Source of the DNA: Bradyrhizobium sp. ARR65
Lineage (GTDB): Bacteria > Pseudomonadota > Alphaproteobacteria > Rhizobiales > Xanthobacteraceae
Reading direction: 5' to 3'
NCBI RefSeq assembly: GCF_000472385.1
Contig: NZ_AWZU01000038.1
Location: 223 to 64,222 of the forward strand
Length of the DNA: 64,000 nucleotides
The notes below the pieces were generated by a model, which saw nothing but the letters and a program-made list of their open reading frames with translations, searched no databases and had not been told where the DNA came from. Of this stretch, positions 26,753 through 35,717 are shown one piece after another. Both the position numbers and the translations under genes were made by a program. Every line of letters begins with the position of its first letter. The stretch's first letter is position 1.

Positions 26753-28001
26753 TGGCTTGCTCCTGTAGTGCATCATCGAGGATGGCGATGGCATGATCGA
26801 GTTCGTCGTCGGTGATAGTTATCGGCGGAAGGATTTTGATCACGTCGCGATTTGGCCCTGAAGATTCGATGAGCAGGCCGTTTTCGAACGCCACATCGTG
26901 CACACGGTCGACAAGGGCCTGTGAACGGCACTTGAGCCCAGCCATCAGGCCGCGGCCGCGCTTTTCTTCGATACAATTTGGAAATTTCGCAACGAGGCGA
27001 TCAAGTTGAGTTTGCAGTTTGACCGCTGTCCGTTCGACGCCTGCAGTAAACTGGCTGTCGGACCACATTTTGCACATGGCCCCTGCAGTCACGAAGGCGA
27101 GATTGTTGCCTCTGAAGGTTCCACTATGTTCTCCCGGTTTCCATACGTCCATGTCGGGGCGAATGAGAACAAGCGAGAACGGGTTACCTGAACCGCTTAG
27201 GGATTTTGAAAGGCAGACGATGTCAGGTTCGATTTTCGCGAACTCGAAGGAGAAGAAATCGCCCGTTCGGCCCGCGCCTGCTTGAATATCGTCGACGATG
27301 AAAACAATGCCGTGCTTACGGCAAATACGCTGGATTTCTGTGAGCCAAGCTGCGGATGCGGTGTTCATGCCGCCCTCTGCCTGAACTGTCTCCAGAATGA
27401 TTGCTGCTGGCTTCTCTATGCCGCTCCCTGGGTCGCCCAATACGTAGTCGATGTAACCCGCGGAATCGAAAGCTCGGTTCGGATAGCCATCGTACGGGAC
27501 ACGAATGACATCATGGCGAGCAACACCGCCCAGCTCCCTCGTCGACGCCGACCCGGACACAGCCAGCGAGCCGAGCGACATGCCGTGGAACGCATTTGTA
27601 CAGGCCATGACGCTCGGGCGGTTGGTATATTTTCGCGCCAGCGCAAGCGCCGCTTCGTTAGCGTTTGTGCCGGTCGGACCAGGAAATTGTATCTTGTAGG
27701 AAAAGCCCCTAGGTGTCAGGATCGAATCGACAAACACTTCAATGAATTCACGCTTTGCCGCTGTATACATATCAAGCGACGAAAGAATGTTCCCGCCAGA
27801 GAGATATTCAATTGCTGGTCCAAGAATGTTCGGGTTGTTGTGTCCGTAGTTGAGTGCGCCAGAGCCCACAAGGAAATCAATATAGGTCTTGCCGCTCTCG
27901 TCCCAGATTGTTGCCCCAAGGGCCTTCGTAAATACTGTAGGAAACGATCGCCCATAGCGACGAACGTTAGACTCATGAACCGCGAAAACATCGGTATTCA
28001 T
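26730..28001 (-). CDS. EctB-like diaminobutyrate aminotransferase (class III)
   Basis: A 423-residue PLP enzyme. It matches L-2,4-diaminobutyrate:2-oxoglutarate aminotransferases (EctB/Dat type): SNVRRYGRSFPTVFTKALGA start, FPGPTGTNANEAALALARKY, VDDIQAGAGRTG with D237, and LSKSLSG with the PLP lysine K266. It would make 2,4-diaminobutyrate from aspartate semialdehyde. Start is uncertain: ATG 28001 fits the usual EctB N terminus, but in-frame ATGs at 28013 and 28019 exist and none has a good ribosome site; a strong site instead serves a short frame at 28284. No ectA or ectC is present, so the product goes elsewhere than ectoine, most likely to the overlapping oxygenase. Confidence 0.85.
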   Translation of the reverse strand: MNTDVFAVHESNVRRYGRSFPTVFTKALGATIWDESGKTYIDFLVGSGALNYGHNNPNILGPAIEYLSGGNILSSLDMYTAAKREFIEVFVDSILTPRGFSYKIQFPGPTGTNANEAALALARKYTNRPSVMACTNAFHGMSLGSLAVSGSASTRELGGVARHDVIRVPYDGYPNRAFDSAGYIDYVLGDPGSGIEKPAAIILETVQAEGGMNTASAAWLTEIQRICRKHGIVFIVDDIQAGAGRTGDFFSFEFAKIEPDIVCLSKSLSGSGNPFSLVLIRPDMDVWKPGEHSGTFRGNNLAFVTAGAMCKMWSDSQFTAGVERTAVKLQTQLDRLVAKFPNCIEEKRGRGLMAGLKCRSQALVDRVHDVAFENGLLIESSGPNRDVIKILPPITITDDELDHAIAILDDALQEQANDKCRSV

Positions 28002-28053
28002 TTTAGGGGCCATCTGCATGCATCGAACGCGTATGGTTGGTGGTAGATGTTTA

Positions 28054-28284
28054 TCAGCGAGATCTGAACCCAGAGTCACGACGAGGCATTCCAGGCCGTT
28101 GATTTCGCCGATAGTTGCGGCCTCTCTGATTTGCGAGCGTCGATATCAGCCGCGAACTCGGCCTGCGGATTGGATAAGCCACAGCCAGAAACATCGCCTC
28201 ACACAAACGCAAGTATGAACAGAGTTTCAATTCTATGGCTTCGAGGCTCGCCACAGGGCGTGCCTCGGCAATCAGTCTACTCAT
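28054..28284 (-). CDS. Short open frame upstream of the EctB-like gene (uncertain)
   Basis: A 76-codon frame with the best ribosome site in this cluster (AAGGAG, 6 bases before ATG 28284). The N-terminal half (SRLIAEARPVASLEAIELKL) looks protein-like; the second half is Arg-rich and unlike it. In the next frame the region just upstream of the aminotransferase reads QIREAATIGEINGLECLVVT, which looks more natural, so a frameshift in an older small gene is likely. I recognise no family. It could also act as a leader that couples translation into the aminotransferase. Confidence 0.35.
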   Translation of the reverse strand: MSRLIAEARPVASLEAIELKLCSYLRLCEAMFLAVAYPIRRPSSRLISTLANQRGRNYRRNQRPGMPRRDSGFRSR

Positions 28285-28603
28285 GGTAATCTCCTTTAAG
28301 TGGTGCCATGACCAAACCCGCTTCTCTCAGATTGTGCTTGCGGTTGACAATATCTACGCCTGGAACGTACGCGCGTTTCGCGGGACCTGTATTTGCTTGA
28401 CGCCTGTCTCCCAAAATGGCCCCGCTCATTTAACGGAGAAATGCGAACAGTAAACCTACTAAGACTAGTAGTCTTCTGTGATCCGGAGGCCCGTCTGTAT
28501 CCCGCCATGAGGCGCGCGTCGTCGACTTCGCAAACTGAACGGGTCTCAGCGCTTCAACGAGCTGGCGGAGTCGAGAGCAGTTAGCGCTAGCATATACTGG
28601 CCT

Positions 28604-28850
28604 TGCCCCACGGGCTTAAGCCAGTTTGAACTCGTTCTGGCCCACGACAAGAACCAGAGCATGAAGCGTAGCCGTTTTCGGAAGAGCAGATCATCGGGAT
28701 TAGGGAGCACGAGGCCGGCGTTTCGGTGCGCCGATTTGTGCCGCAAGCATAGCGTTAGCGACGCCAGCATCTACAAATCGAGGCCAAGTTCGGCGGGATG
28801 GACGTCTCCGAGGCCAAGCAGCTGAGGACGCTGTTGATGCCTGACTAATT
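28604..28850 (+). pseudogene. IS3-family orfA remnant
   Basis: The frame after ATGAAGCGTAGCCG gives the start of an IS3 (IS407-type) OrfA: KRSRF, then EEQIIGI and, in another frame, VRRFVPQA and ASIYKSRPSSAGW (intact: DASIYKWKAKFGG). The preceding sequence CCCCACGGGCTTAAGCCAGTTTGAA recurs at 34.93 kb before a second copy, so both derive from the same element. Confidence 0.7.
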
Positions 28851-28889
28851 CTCCCCAGAAGTGCCGTGTGATCCATTCTCCAGGACGAT

Positions 28890-29440
28890 CTTCATTTTGC
28901 GATCGGCAGCAGTTTGAGGCGGTCTGCCCGATTCGACGGCGTGTTTCGCTGGCACCATGTTTGAGCCGCTTACGCACCAGCGCAGCACGGCTGTCGACGC
29001 CGCGCCGGAAGTCTGCCGGCTTAGTCATCACACTCACAGATGTGAGCCGATTGGTGCTGCCGGCGCAATCGGCGCATGTTTCGGTTGTTCGACGTTCTTC
29101 GATAGCAACAGCGCAAACGACCGGCCGCTTTTTCTCGGCCTCGCCTAGAGGCTGTGTCGGCGGCAACCGAACTACTGCGGCGTCAGAACCGTGTCGGCGC
29201 GCCACCGCCGCTCGATCTCACCGTAGGTCTAGCTCTCCGCGACAATCTGCGCCTTCTGCTCTGCCGTCCAGGCACAGCACCGTCCTGCCCCGGCAAGCAC
29301 TTGGTCCGTCGGCTCCGGCTGAGATTTGTGCGAAAGCTCGGTGTCCGAAACGTGTCTAGCCCGCGCTTGCGGTCAGACATATCAGCCTGTGGGCTTGAAG
29401 GTGGAGCACCGCGAACAAACGCTTGAGCCGCATTGCCGGG
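28890..29440 (-). pseudogene. IS66 TnpA/TnpB remnant
   Basis: Minus-strand pieces ARRHG (29205, TnpA helix-turn-helix region) and TKPADFRRGVDSRAALVRK (about 29030-28970, the 'KPVDFRKG' start of TnpB) appear in order between stops. The stretch 29340-29400 also resembles, inverted, the sequence in front of the TnpA relic at 31.6 kb. The porin gene is thus flanked by IS66 scars in opposite orientation. Confidence 0.6.
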
Positions 29441-29835
29441 ATAGAGCGTTGTATTGACGTGAACAGCACCGAGAGTCCGCAAACGTTCTCCTTACAGTAT
29501 AGCACAGCACCACGCTAACTAGGCGATCAAGCGTACGAAACGCACGTTCATCACCAAATTTGCACGAAGCGTACCGAACTGGCGCGACTAAAGCACGTTT
29601 GCCGGACGCGCACGCACTTTGGTTCGTTCCGTACACATTTTGCGCGCCGATTACGAACGCAGTCTGTCAACGTAACAAAGCGAGGGGCGGGATGGTCCGC
29701 ACCGCGACGTCACTGGTTCAATCTTCAGTGGCGTTTGAGAAAGGCCCTTTAGGTCGAGAATGATTGGGGCGAAGGTGGCTACTCTCTGAACGGTTGAGCG
29801 GCCACTTTTGAGGCGAAGCAATTTGGAGGACTTTT

Positions 29836-31404
29836 ATGAAGATGGCCACGAGCCTTTTGCTCGGTTCCGCGGCGGGTCTGATCATGCTAGGCGGAGCAGA
29901 GGCTGCCGATCTTGCCGTCAAGGCCAAGCCGGTCGAGTACGTGAGGATCTGCTCCCTGTATGGCGTAGGCTTCTACTACATTCCGGGCACTGACACCTGT
30001 ATCAAGCTGGGTGGGTATCTTCGCGCGGATATGCTGGTCAACTCGAATAGCGTTGACACTGGAAACACATCGGGCGCTGGCGCCGCGGGAAATCGGTTCA
30101 CAAACGCCTTCACTTGGCGCGCCCGTCAATATGTGGAAATCGATACGCGCACCGCGACCGAATACGGTGTGGTTCGTGCCTTCGGGCAACTATCGTTTAC
30201 TTGGACGGACGACACCCAAGCAGGAACCGGCGCCGGAGGGACTGTTTACTCCCTTCTTCCTGGAACGACAAATGGTGCCGCTCCGTTTAACGCAGGTGCG
30301 GGCAATAACTCCTTCGGTTCATTCGGCCTTTACTATGCTTTCATGCAATTCGCGGGCTTCACGATAGGTAAGGCGCAATCGCAGTTTTCCATGCCGTGGT
30401 CGAACTATCCCGGTAACAACTTCGACGGTCTCGTCGGTGGCGGCGGCAGTGTCATTGGCACCAACCAGTTCTCCTATACGGCCGAATTCGGCGGCGGTGT
30501 TTCGGCCACGATTTCGGCGCAGGATCCTATCCAATCGACTCAAGCTGGTGTCGTCAACGTCGGCGTTGGCGCCAGTGGCCTTGGCACCGCTGCCCTCGGC
30601 CCGTTTGGCACCAGCGACTACGCTGGAACGTATGCTCCTGATTTTATCGGTAATGTTAGTGTCGACCAGGCTTGGGGGATGGTCCGGGCCTCGGTGGCGG
30701 CGCATGACAATCACGCCGCGTACTATGGTGCAAATGAACTTACTGGCCATCCAAACGACGTTTGGGGCTATGCTGCTCAGTTGGGTGCGACGATCAGGAA
30801 CGTCCCGACTGGACCTGGTGACACGATCAATATTTCAGGCGTGTATACGAACGGCGCCACCCGCTTCAACATCCAAGACTTGAGCCAGGGCGCTGCTATG
30901 ACGATCTTTGGCGGCACAAATTTACCGGGAGCCTACCAGAGCATCGGATTTGGGATGGCTCCCGACACGGTGTTCGCAAACAATGGAGGTTCTCAGCAGC
31001 GGATCCAGACTTGGGGTATGCGCGGTGGGTTCAACCATAACTGGAACCCCTACTGGAGCAGCTCGCTCTACGGTGCATACGCTGGCGTCATGTACAGCAG
31101 TGGGGCGAAGACTCTGATCTGCGGTAACGGTGTTACGGGTGGTTCATTCCAGGCCTTTTATGGTGCGGGCGTCACCTCCTGCAACCCGAATTACGGCATT
31201 GCGCAACTTGGTTTGGTTACTCGGTGGACCCCAGTCAAGAACCTGTCGTTCTCGGCTGATCTTACCTACACCCATCTAGCTCAGAATATGGTGGGCACGG
31301 TCGCTTACCCCGGCAGTAACGCCATCGGCAAACCGGCCGCCACTTACGAGCTCAAGGACCAGGACACTTTGCTCCTCCTGCTCCGTGCTCAGCGCAACTT
31401 CTGA
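29836..31404 (+). CDS. Outer-membrane porin (alphaproteobacterial porin family)
   Basis: A 522-residue 16-strand porin of the type abundant in Bradyrhizobium. The signal peptide is residues 1-23 (MKMATSLLLGSAAGLIMLGG, ending AEA). After it come DLAVKAKPVEYVRICSLYGVGF and YIPGTDTCIKLGGYLR, which are diagnostic, and the protein ends in a strand with terminal Phe (RAQRNF). GGAGGA precedes the ATG by 5 bases. It forms a passive channel for small hydrophilic solutes in the outer membrane. It stands alone, with a terminator downstream, flanked by IS66 remnants. Large Gly/Asn/Thr-rich loops (residues 75-170) may differ between paralogues. Confidence 0.95.
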   Translation: MKMATSLLLGSAAGLIMLGGAEAADLAVKAKPVEYVRICSLYGVGFYYIPGTDTCIKLGGYLRADMLVNSNSVDTGNTSGAGAAGNRFTNAFTWRARQYVEIDTRTATEYGVVRAFGQLSFTWTDDTQAGTGAGGTVYSLLPGTTNGAAPFNAGAGNNSFGSFGLYYAFMQFAGFTIGKAQSQFSMPWSNYPGNNFDGLVGGGGSVIGTNQFSYTAEFGGGVSATISAQDPIQSTQAGVVNVGVGASGLGTAALGPFGTSDYAGTYAPDFIGNVSVDQAWGMVRASVAAHDNHAAYYGANELTGHPNDVWGYAAQLGATIRNVPTGPGDTINISGVYTNGATRFNIQDLSQGAAMTIFGGTNLPGAYQSIGFGMAPDTVFANNGGSQQRIQTWGMRGGFNHNWNPYWSSSLYGAYAGVMYSSGAKTLICGNGVTGGSFQAFYGAGVTSCNPNYGIAQLGLVTRWTPVKNLSFSADLTYTHLAQNMVGTVAYPGSNAIGKPAATYELKDQDTLLLLLRAQRNF

Positions 31405-31454
31405 TTTTAACTAGCAGCAAAGGAGAGAATCTCGACCGACGTTAACCTCCAAGG

Positions 31455-31486
31455 AAGGCCTTCGGTATGCCCACCGGAGGCCTTTT
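31455..31486 (+). terminator. Rho-independent terminator after the porin gene
   Basis: AAGGCCTTCGG (31455-31465) pairs with CCGGAGGCCTT (31474-31484), with one G-T pair, around an 8-base loop, and is followed by TT. It lies 50 bases after the porin stop. Confidence 0.75.
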
Positions 31487-31599
31487 CGTCATCGAAGAAC
31501 GAATCCGCCTCTGCGATGCACCGTAAGCGGCCGTTAAACCCACCTTCAAGGCCGCAGGCCGATAGGCGAATGTCCGCCAGCTGCGTCGAGCGAGCTGGA

Positions 31600-31899
31600 C
31601 ACGTGTCGGACACAGAGCTTTTGCACAAATCCAAACCGGAGCCGGTGCATCGGCTCGAGGTGTTTACCCGGACGGGACGGCCCCGCGTCTGGACGGCAGA
31701 GCAGAAGGCGCAGATTGTCGCCGAGAGCTACGCCGATGGTGAGACCGTGACAGCGGTGGCGCGCCGACATGGCCTGACGCCGCAGCAATTGTTCGGTTGG
31801 CGCCGGCAAGCTCACCGGCAGGCTTTACGTCAGGCGGAGACGTGCGGCCCGGCTTTTGCGCCCGTAACCAGGACACGCGCCCTGAGGGCGCGATACTGA
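31600..31899 (+). pseudogene. IS66 TnpA remnant
   Basis: The frame gives LEVFTRTGRPRVWTAEQKAQ, then IVAESYADGETVTAVARRHG and LTPQQLFGWRRQAHRQA, the complete helix-turn-helix core of IS66 TnpA. The C-terminal part is missing and TnpB/TnpC do not follow; the next gene begins on the other strand. It probably is a left-over end of an IS66 element. Confidence 0.7.
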
Positions 31900-32032
31900 A
31901 TTGGATCCGCTCCGCGAATCCGATACGGGCCGGCGGCATGTAAACAGCCGCATCAGAGGCCGGACACATGTCAGCGCCCGATCACGCTCCACGCTTTCCA
32001 ATGGGGGCATCCACACACGTCCATAAGGACAG

Positions 32033-33166
32033 TCACTGCCCGTCATCCTGCGACGCGGCTGCCGACGGATGCGTACGCCAATTCCGAACGCAATGAGCTA
32101 GATCAGACAAGGACAAACTCAAAATTGACGGGTCACAGCCAAAAGGTAGCCTCAGGTGATTGCGAAGAACCGGCTCATAGTTGGCGCCAGTTGCGAGAAT
32201 GATGGCATGATCTTCCATCATTCTGTCCGCAAACGCTTCCGCATCAACTGATCCTAAGGAAAGCCACAGTTGGGTTCCCCCCGATGGAACCTCGTGCGCC
32301 AATTCGAGGTTAGAGGCCCAGGTACAGACGAGATCGCGACCACGATGAACACGCTCGACCAGGCTCGTTGCCCCGTGTTGCAGGAGCCGCGCAGCCCTTC
32401 TCTGCGCACGAGCACTGACCGAGACACGTTCAAACTCAAATCGGCCAGTCAACAGGCCAATTTCTTTTTGATCAGCCACAATCCAGCCAATCCTTAGCCC
32501 AGGAGCTCCGAAGTTCTTCGACATACTATTGATCGCATAGCAGTCGTCCCAATTCTTGAGACTAGATAGGGGCGAGCGCACTACGCCCGTGCTATGAATG
32601 AAATCACCATACACCAAGTCAAAAATTATGGAGGCGCCTCGACTCGACCGCCTCGCTTGCAGATCCGACCATAAGTCTTCACTTAGGCATCGACCCGTCG
32701 GATTATGCGGCGTATTTAGGTAGACGACGCTTCGTTTGCCCAGCTTTACAAAATCTATATCGACAATTTCATCCCATTCGATCAAGTAGGTTTCAAGTCC
32801 GCTCGCATTGAAAAGACGTTTGATGCTATCGAGTACAGGAGCAACGCAGATAACCGTTGTGATGCCACGCGACGTCAGATGACGCGCTAAAAGAGACAGC
32901 GCATCGAAACCACCATTTGTAACGAGTATGTTCCGACCCGTGAGCGCAACGCCCCTCTCCCTCTCTTGCGAGACGATCTCATTTATCAGCGTAGGATGTC
33001 CTTGCGTTTCTCCGTACTCGTAGTCATCAAGAAGGATTCTATCCTTAAACTCGGGATACTCTGGCCACACCGGAAAGTTCTCCACGAGATTGCGCCATTG
33101 CCGGTTGGGGCGTGCGGCCGCCGCGGCTAATCGCCTTCCCAACGGGGACAAAAGATTAGATTGCAT
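32033..33166 (-). CDS. PLP-dependent aminotransferase, class I/II
   Basis: A 377-residue fold-type I aminotransferase: NTPHNPTGRC (NPTG at 155-158), IIFDLVYGDF with the Asp and Tyr that hold the cofactor, NSMSKNFGAPGLRIGW with PLP lysine K217, and NHLRLPFG with the carboxylate-binding Arg. ATG 33166 lies 15 bases after the methyltransferase stop with GGAG nearby, so the two genes form a unit. The pair resembles the arrangement of 3-methylarginine biosynthesis (ketoacid methyltransferase plus aminotransferase), where the aminotransferase first makes the 2-oxo acid and then restores the amino group. The substrate is inference. Base composition is somewhat richer in A+T than in the flanks. Confidence 0.8.
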   Translation of the reverse strand: MQSNLLSPLGRRLAAAAARPNRQWRNLVENFPVWPEYPEFKDRILLDDYEYGETQGHPTLINEIVSQERERGVALTGRNILVTNGGFDALSLLARHLTSRGITTVICVAPVLDSIKRLFNASGLETYLIEWDEIVDIDFVKLGKRSVVYLNTPHNPTGRCLSEDLWSDLQARRSSRGASIIFDLVYGDFIHSTGVVRSPLSSLKNWDDCYAINSMSKNFGAPGLRIGWIVADQKEIGLLTGRFEFERVSVSARAQRRAARLLQHGATSLVERVHRGRDLVCTWASNLELAHEVPSGGTQLWLSLGSVDAEAFADRMMEDHAIILATGANYEPVLRNHLRLPFGCDPSILSLSLSDLAHCVRNWRTHPSAAASQDDGQ

Positions 33167-33181
33167 TACGTCCGTACTCCA

Positions 33182-34177
33182 TCAGTAGGGTGAAAGCAAA
33201 CGGCCGAACTCAAGCCCCGTTGAATCGATTTCGAAGCTAACCTCGCCCGAGGCAATGGGACGAAATCCGGCTTCTAAAAACAGGGCCTCCCAGAAATCGA
33301 TCGGCGCAAGTCGTTGGGCTGTCAGGTTGTGCAGCAAGTAGTATGGATTGTAGTAGGCGCGGCCAAGTCCATGCCGCATCACCCGCGGATCGGTTGGTCT
33401 ATAATCGACCTCGACGACAGCTACGAATCTGCCTTTAACTCGCAAAGTCCTGAGGAATTCAACTACGGTTGGCCGACCAGCCTGTCCTAACAACTCCTGC
33501 AGCACGAATGCCACAACTACGACGGATGGTGGCTCCGACTGGAGTCGTGGAGCAAGTCGTTGGACATAATCGAGGGCACTGGCCTGTTCAATTTTTAGCC
33601 TTTCGTGAGGAGAGGTCTCCGGGGGTGATACATCAACCCCTATTCCATTTGAATCCGGCAATCCGTCAAGAATTCTCGCCGCAAATCGGCCGTCACCGCA
33701 ACCCAAATCTATGATCTCAAGGGCCGCTGAAGGCAGCCGCGTTAGCAGGTTTTGGACAAGCGGAATTGCATCGTATTCACTGATTCCACAGCTACCCTGA
33801 CCGACAAGCCTGTCGCAACGACTAGCAAAACCAGCGCCACAAAGAGTATCCGAAATTTGAAGTAGCGTTTCCGCGTAACCGCCGACTAGCAATTCGTACC
33901 ATGGCCGATACTGACCGAATTCTCTTGCAGACGACGTCAGCTGCACAATTGATCCGTCAAAAACAACAATGTTCTCATTACCGAGATATTGCATAAAGGC
34001 GGTAAGGCGATCGGAGTTCAGCCTATGCTCAGCTGCAAGAGTCCCCACCGATTTTGGCTTTTCCGCGAGTGAGTCAAAGAGCCCACTGGAGAAAAAGTGA
34101 AAGATTGCCTGTGCCAGAAAGAAGCCTCGAATGGGTTCCAGCTTCTCAATAAGGACCGCCTCAAAATTCTTCTCCAC
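33182..34177 (-). CDS. SAM-dependent methyltransferase, possibly 2-ketoarginine methyltransferase-like
   Basis: A 331-residue class I methyltransferase. An N-terminal helical, winged-helix-like dimerisation domain (IEKLEPIRGFFLAQAIFHFF) precedes the SAM site IIDLGCGDGRFAARIL (about residues 160-175) and a second motif VVVVAFVLQELLG. The GTG at 34177 has GGAGG 5 bases upstream, so I prefer it over the GTG at 34189. The N terminus recalls MrsA-type enzymes that methylate 5-guanidino-2-oxopentanoate at the beta carbon in Pseudomonas syringae; I cannot confirm this without alignment. It stands between a deleted acyl-AMP ligase and an aminotransferase, all on the minus strand. Confidence 0.75.
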   Translation of the reverse strand: MEKNFEAVLIEKLEPIRGFFLAQAIFHFFSSGLFDSLAEKPKSVGTLAAEHRLNSDRLTAFMQYLGNENIVVFDGSIVQLTSSAREFGQYRPWYELLVGGYAETLLQISDTLCGAGFASRCDRLVGQGSCGISEYDAIPLVQNLLTRLPSAALEIIDLGCGDGRFAARILDGLPDSNGIGVDVSPPETSPHERLKIEQASALDYVQRLAPRLQSEPPSVVVVAFVLQELLGQAGRPTVVEFLRTLRVKGRFVAVVEVDYRPTDPRVMRHGLGRAYYNPYYLLHNLTAQRLAPIDFWEALFLEAGFRPIASGEVSFEIDSTGLEFGRLLSPY

Positions 34178-34237
34178 TTGCGCCTCCACCGTATAGCCAA
34201 TAGTCGATTACTAGATTCTCGAGATCGACAAGATCCC

Positions 34238-34732
34238 TCAGAACGTCTTTGAAGCGGTCGGGCCTATCAAACTCACGCGGAAAAAGGCCGGCTTCCTCCA
34301 CCCCGACCGACTACCTTTGTCTCGACGGCACTCACACGTACGCTCCGTTCTGAATGCCTTTTCGCTTAGGCGGAACCGGATGTGTTTTCTCCAGTTCGTT
34401 ACCATAAGGGCGGAAGAGTCAAAAAAATCGAGCGTCGGCATCATCCTGCCCCCTCCCGGACCCAGGACCACGCGATATGGGAGCAGAACCTCGTCGATCT
34501 CACGCGGAGCAATCTTTTCGCCGCCGCGGTTGGCCGCGACAACCCCATCGGGCAGAATCAAAACACCGACTTTTTCGCCTAACGCGTGGTTCGCCATCAG
34601 ATAGCCGAGATCTCGGACGCGAAGATTCAGCTCAGCGTAGAAAACACGGCGATGGCCTTCGGAAACTATTGCGGTGGAGTTGCCAGCTTGAGCAGCCCAA
34701 TACCTAAGTGCGGCGACGATTGCATCGAACAT
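34238..34732 (-). pseudogene. Acyl-AMP ligase reduced by internal deletion
   Basis: The frame begins normally (ATG 34732 after GAGGAG) with an adenylate-forming enzyme N terminus (AIVSEGHRRVFYAELNLRVR, then LGEKVGVLILPDG). Directly after that comes NRGGEKIAPREIDEVLL, the lid-domain hinge normally found about 330 residues later. The ATP-binding P-loop and the substrate pocket are therefore deleted in frame. The tail after 34470 has no family match. Before the loss it would have headed the methyltransferase/aminotransferase operon and activated its product or a partner acid. Confidence 0.8.
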
Positions 34733-34931
34733 TCGGTCTCCTCTTTTTCTGCCTCTGGAATGTCGGGAGTGACGAAGTTGCACACTGCCGCCCCAGGCGA
34801 AGCTGTCTCTATCAGCGTCGGCCTACGGTTAGAACTCCTAGTTCGCGTGGCTTGACAATGCGATATTTAGTCGAGCGCATTGCGCGGCGGGACCATAGCT
34901 GTAAACCGCAGGTTGGAATATTGGCTCTGAT

Positions 34932-35480
34932 CTTGCCCCACGGGCTTAATCCAGTTTGAAATTCGTTCTGGCCCACGGCAAGGGCCAGAGGATGGAGCGC
35001 AGCCGCTTTTCTGAAGAGCAGATCATTGGGATTTTGAAGAAGCCCGAGACCGACGCCTCGGTCGCCCGATCTGTGCCGCAAGCAGCGCGTCAGTGGGCGC
35101 AAGCATCTACAAATGCAAGGCCAACTTCGGTGCGATGGATGTCTCGGAGCGCAAGCCGCTGAAGACGCTGGAGGACCAAAACGCGTGGCTGAAGCGGCTG
35201 CTGGCCGACGCCAGCTCGACATTGCGGCCCTGAACGACCAGTTGGGGAAGAAGTGGTGACGTCCCCGCTGGCAAGCGGAAAGCCGTCGCGCACCTCATGG
35301 ATGGCAACTGGATGAGTGAACGGTGGCTTATAAAGCCATCGGTGTTGCTGCATGACCATGATATACCCGAGGACCCCGCTGGATGATGCCGCCTTCCAGC
35401 CGCATGAGCGCGATCGACTGAGAGCGCCGTTGCGCCGTTGCTTCCTGCATGTCCTGCTCAAGAAGGCTATCTGATCACCT
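34932..35480 (+). pseudogene. IS3-family element remnant (orfA and start of orfB)
   Basis: MERSRFSEEQIIGILKKPET starts an IS407-type OrfA at 34992, which soon shifts frame (KASTNARPTSVRW; original ASIYKWKAKFGGM). From about 35230 OrfB pieces follow (VSERR-like MSERR; RRCFLHVLLKKA, the 'GYRRLHVLLRREG' segment at 35420-35470). The 25 bases ahead of OrfA are shared with the copy at 28.6 kb. Confidence 0.75.
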
Positions 35481-35717
35481 CAAGAAACTGTTCCGGCTCT
35501 AGCAGAAAGAGAGGCTCGTCGTCGAGGCGGTCGCAAGCGGACGATCGGCACCCCATTGCACCCGTGCCGCGTTTCTGAGAGAGAAAACAGTTCGCGGGCA
35601 AGTCGCGGAATGGTTGGTAATAGCTTCGGAGAGCAACATAGTGCTGCGCTTCGAGTCTCCGGCTCTTCCGACAAAGGCAGAGAGGTTGGCTGCTGAACAG
35701 CCCTCACGAGCGTCCAG

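Noticed and set aside
28333..28349. Possible NifA upstream activator site (TGT...ACA) ahead of the EctB-like gene
   Set aside because: The spacing is 11 bases, not the required 10, and no -24/-12 promoter follows at proper distance.
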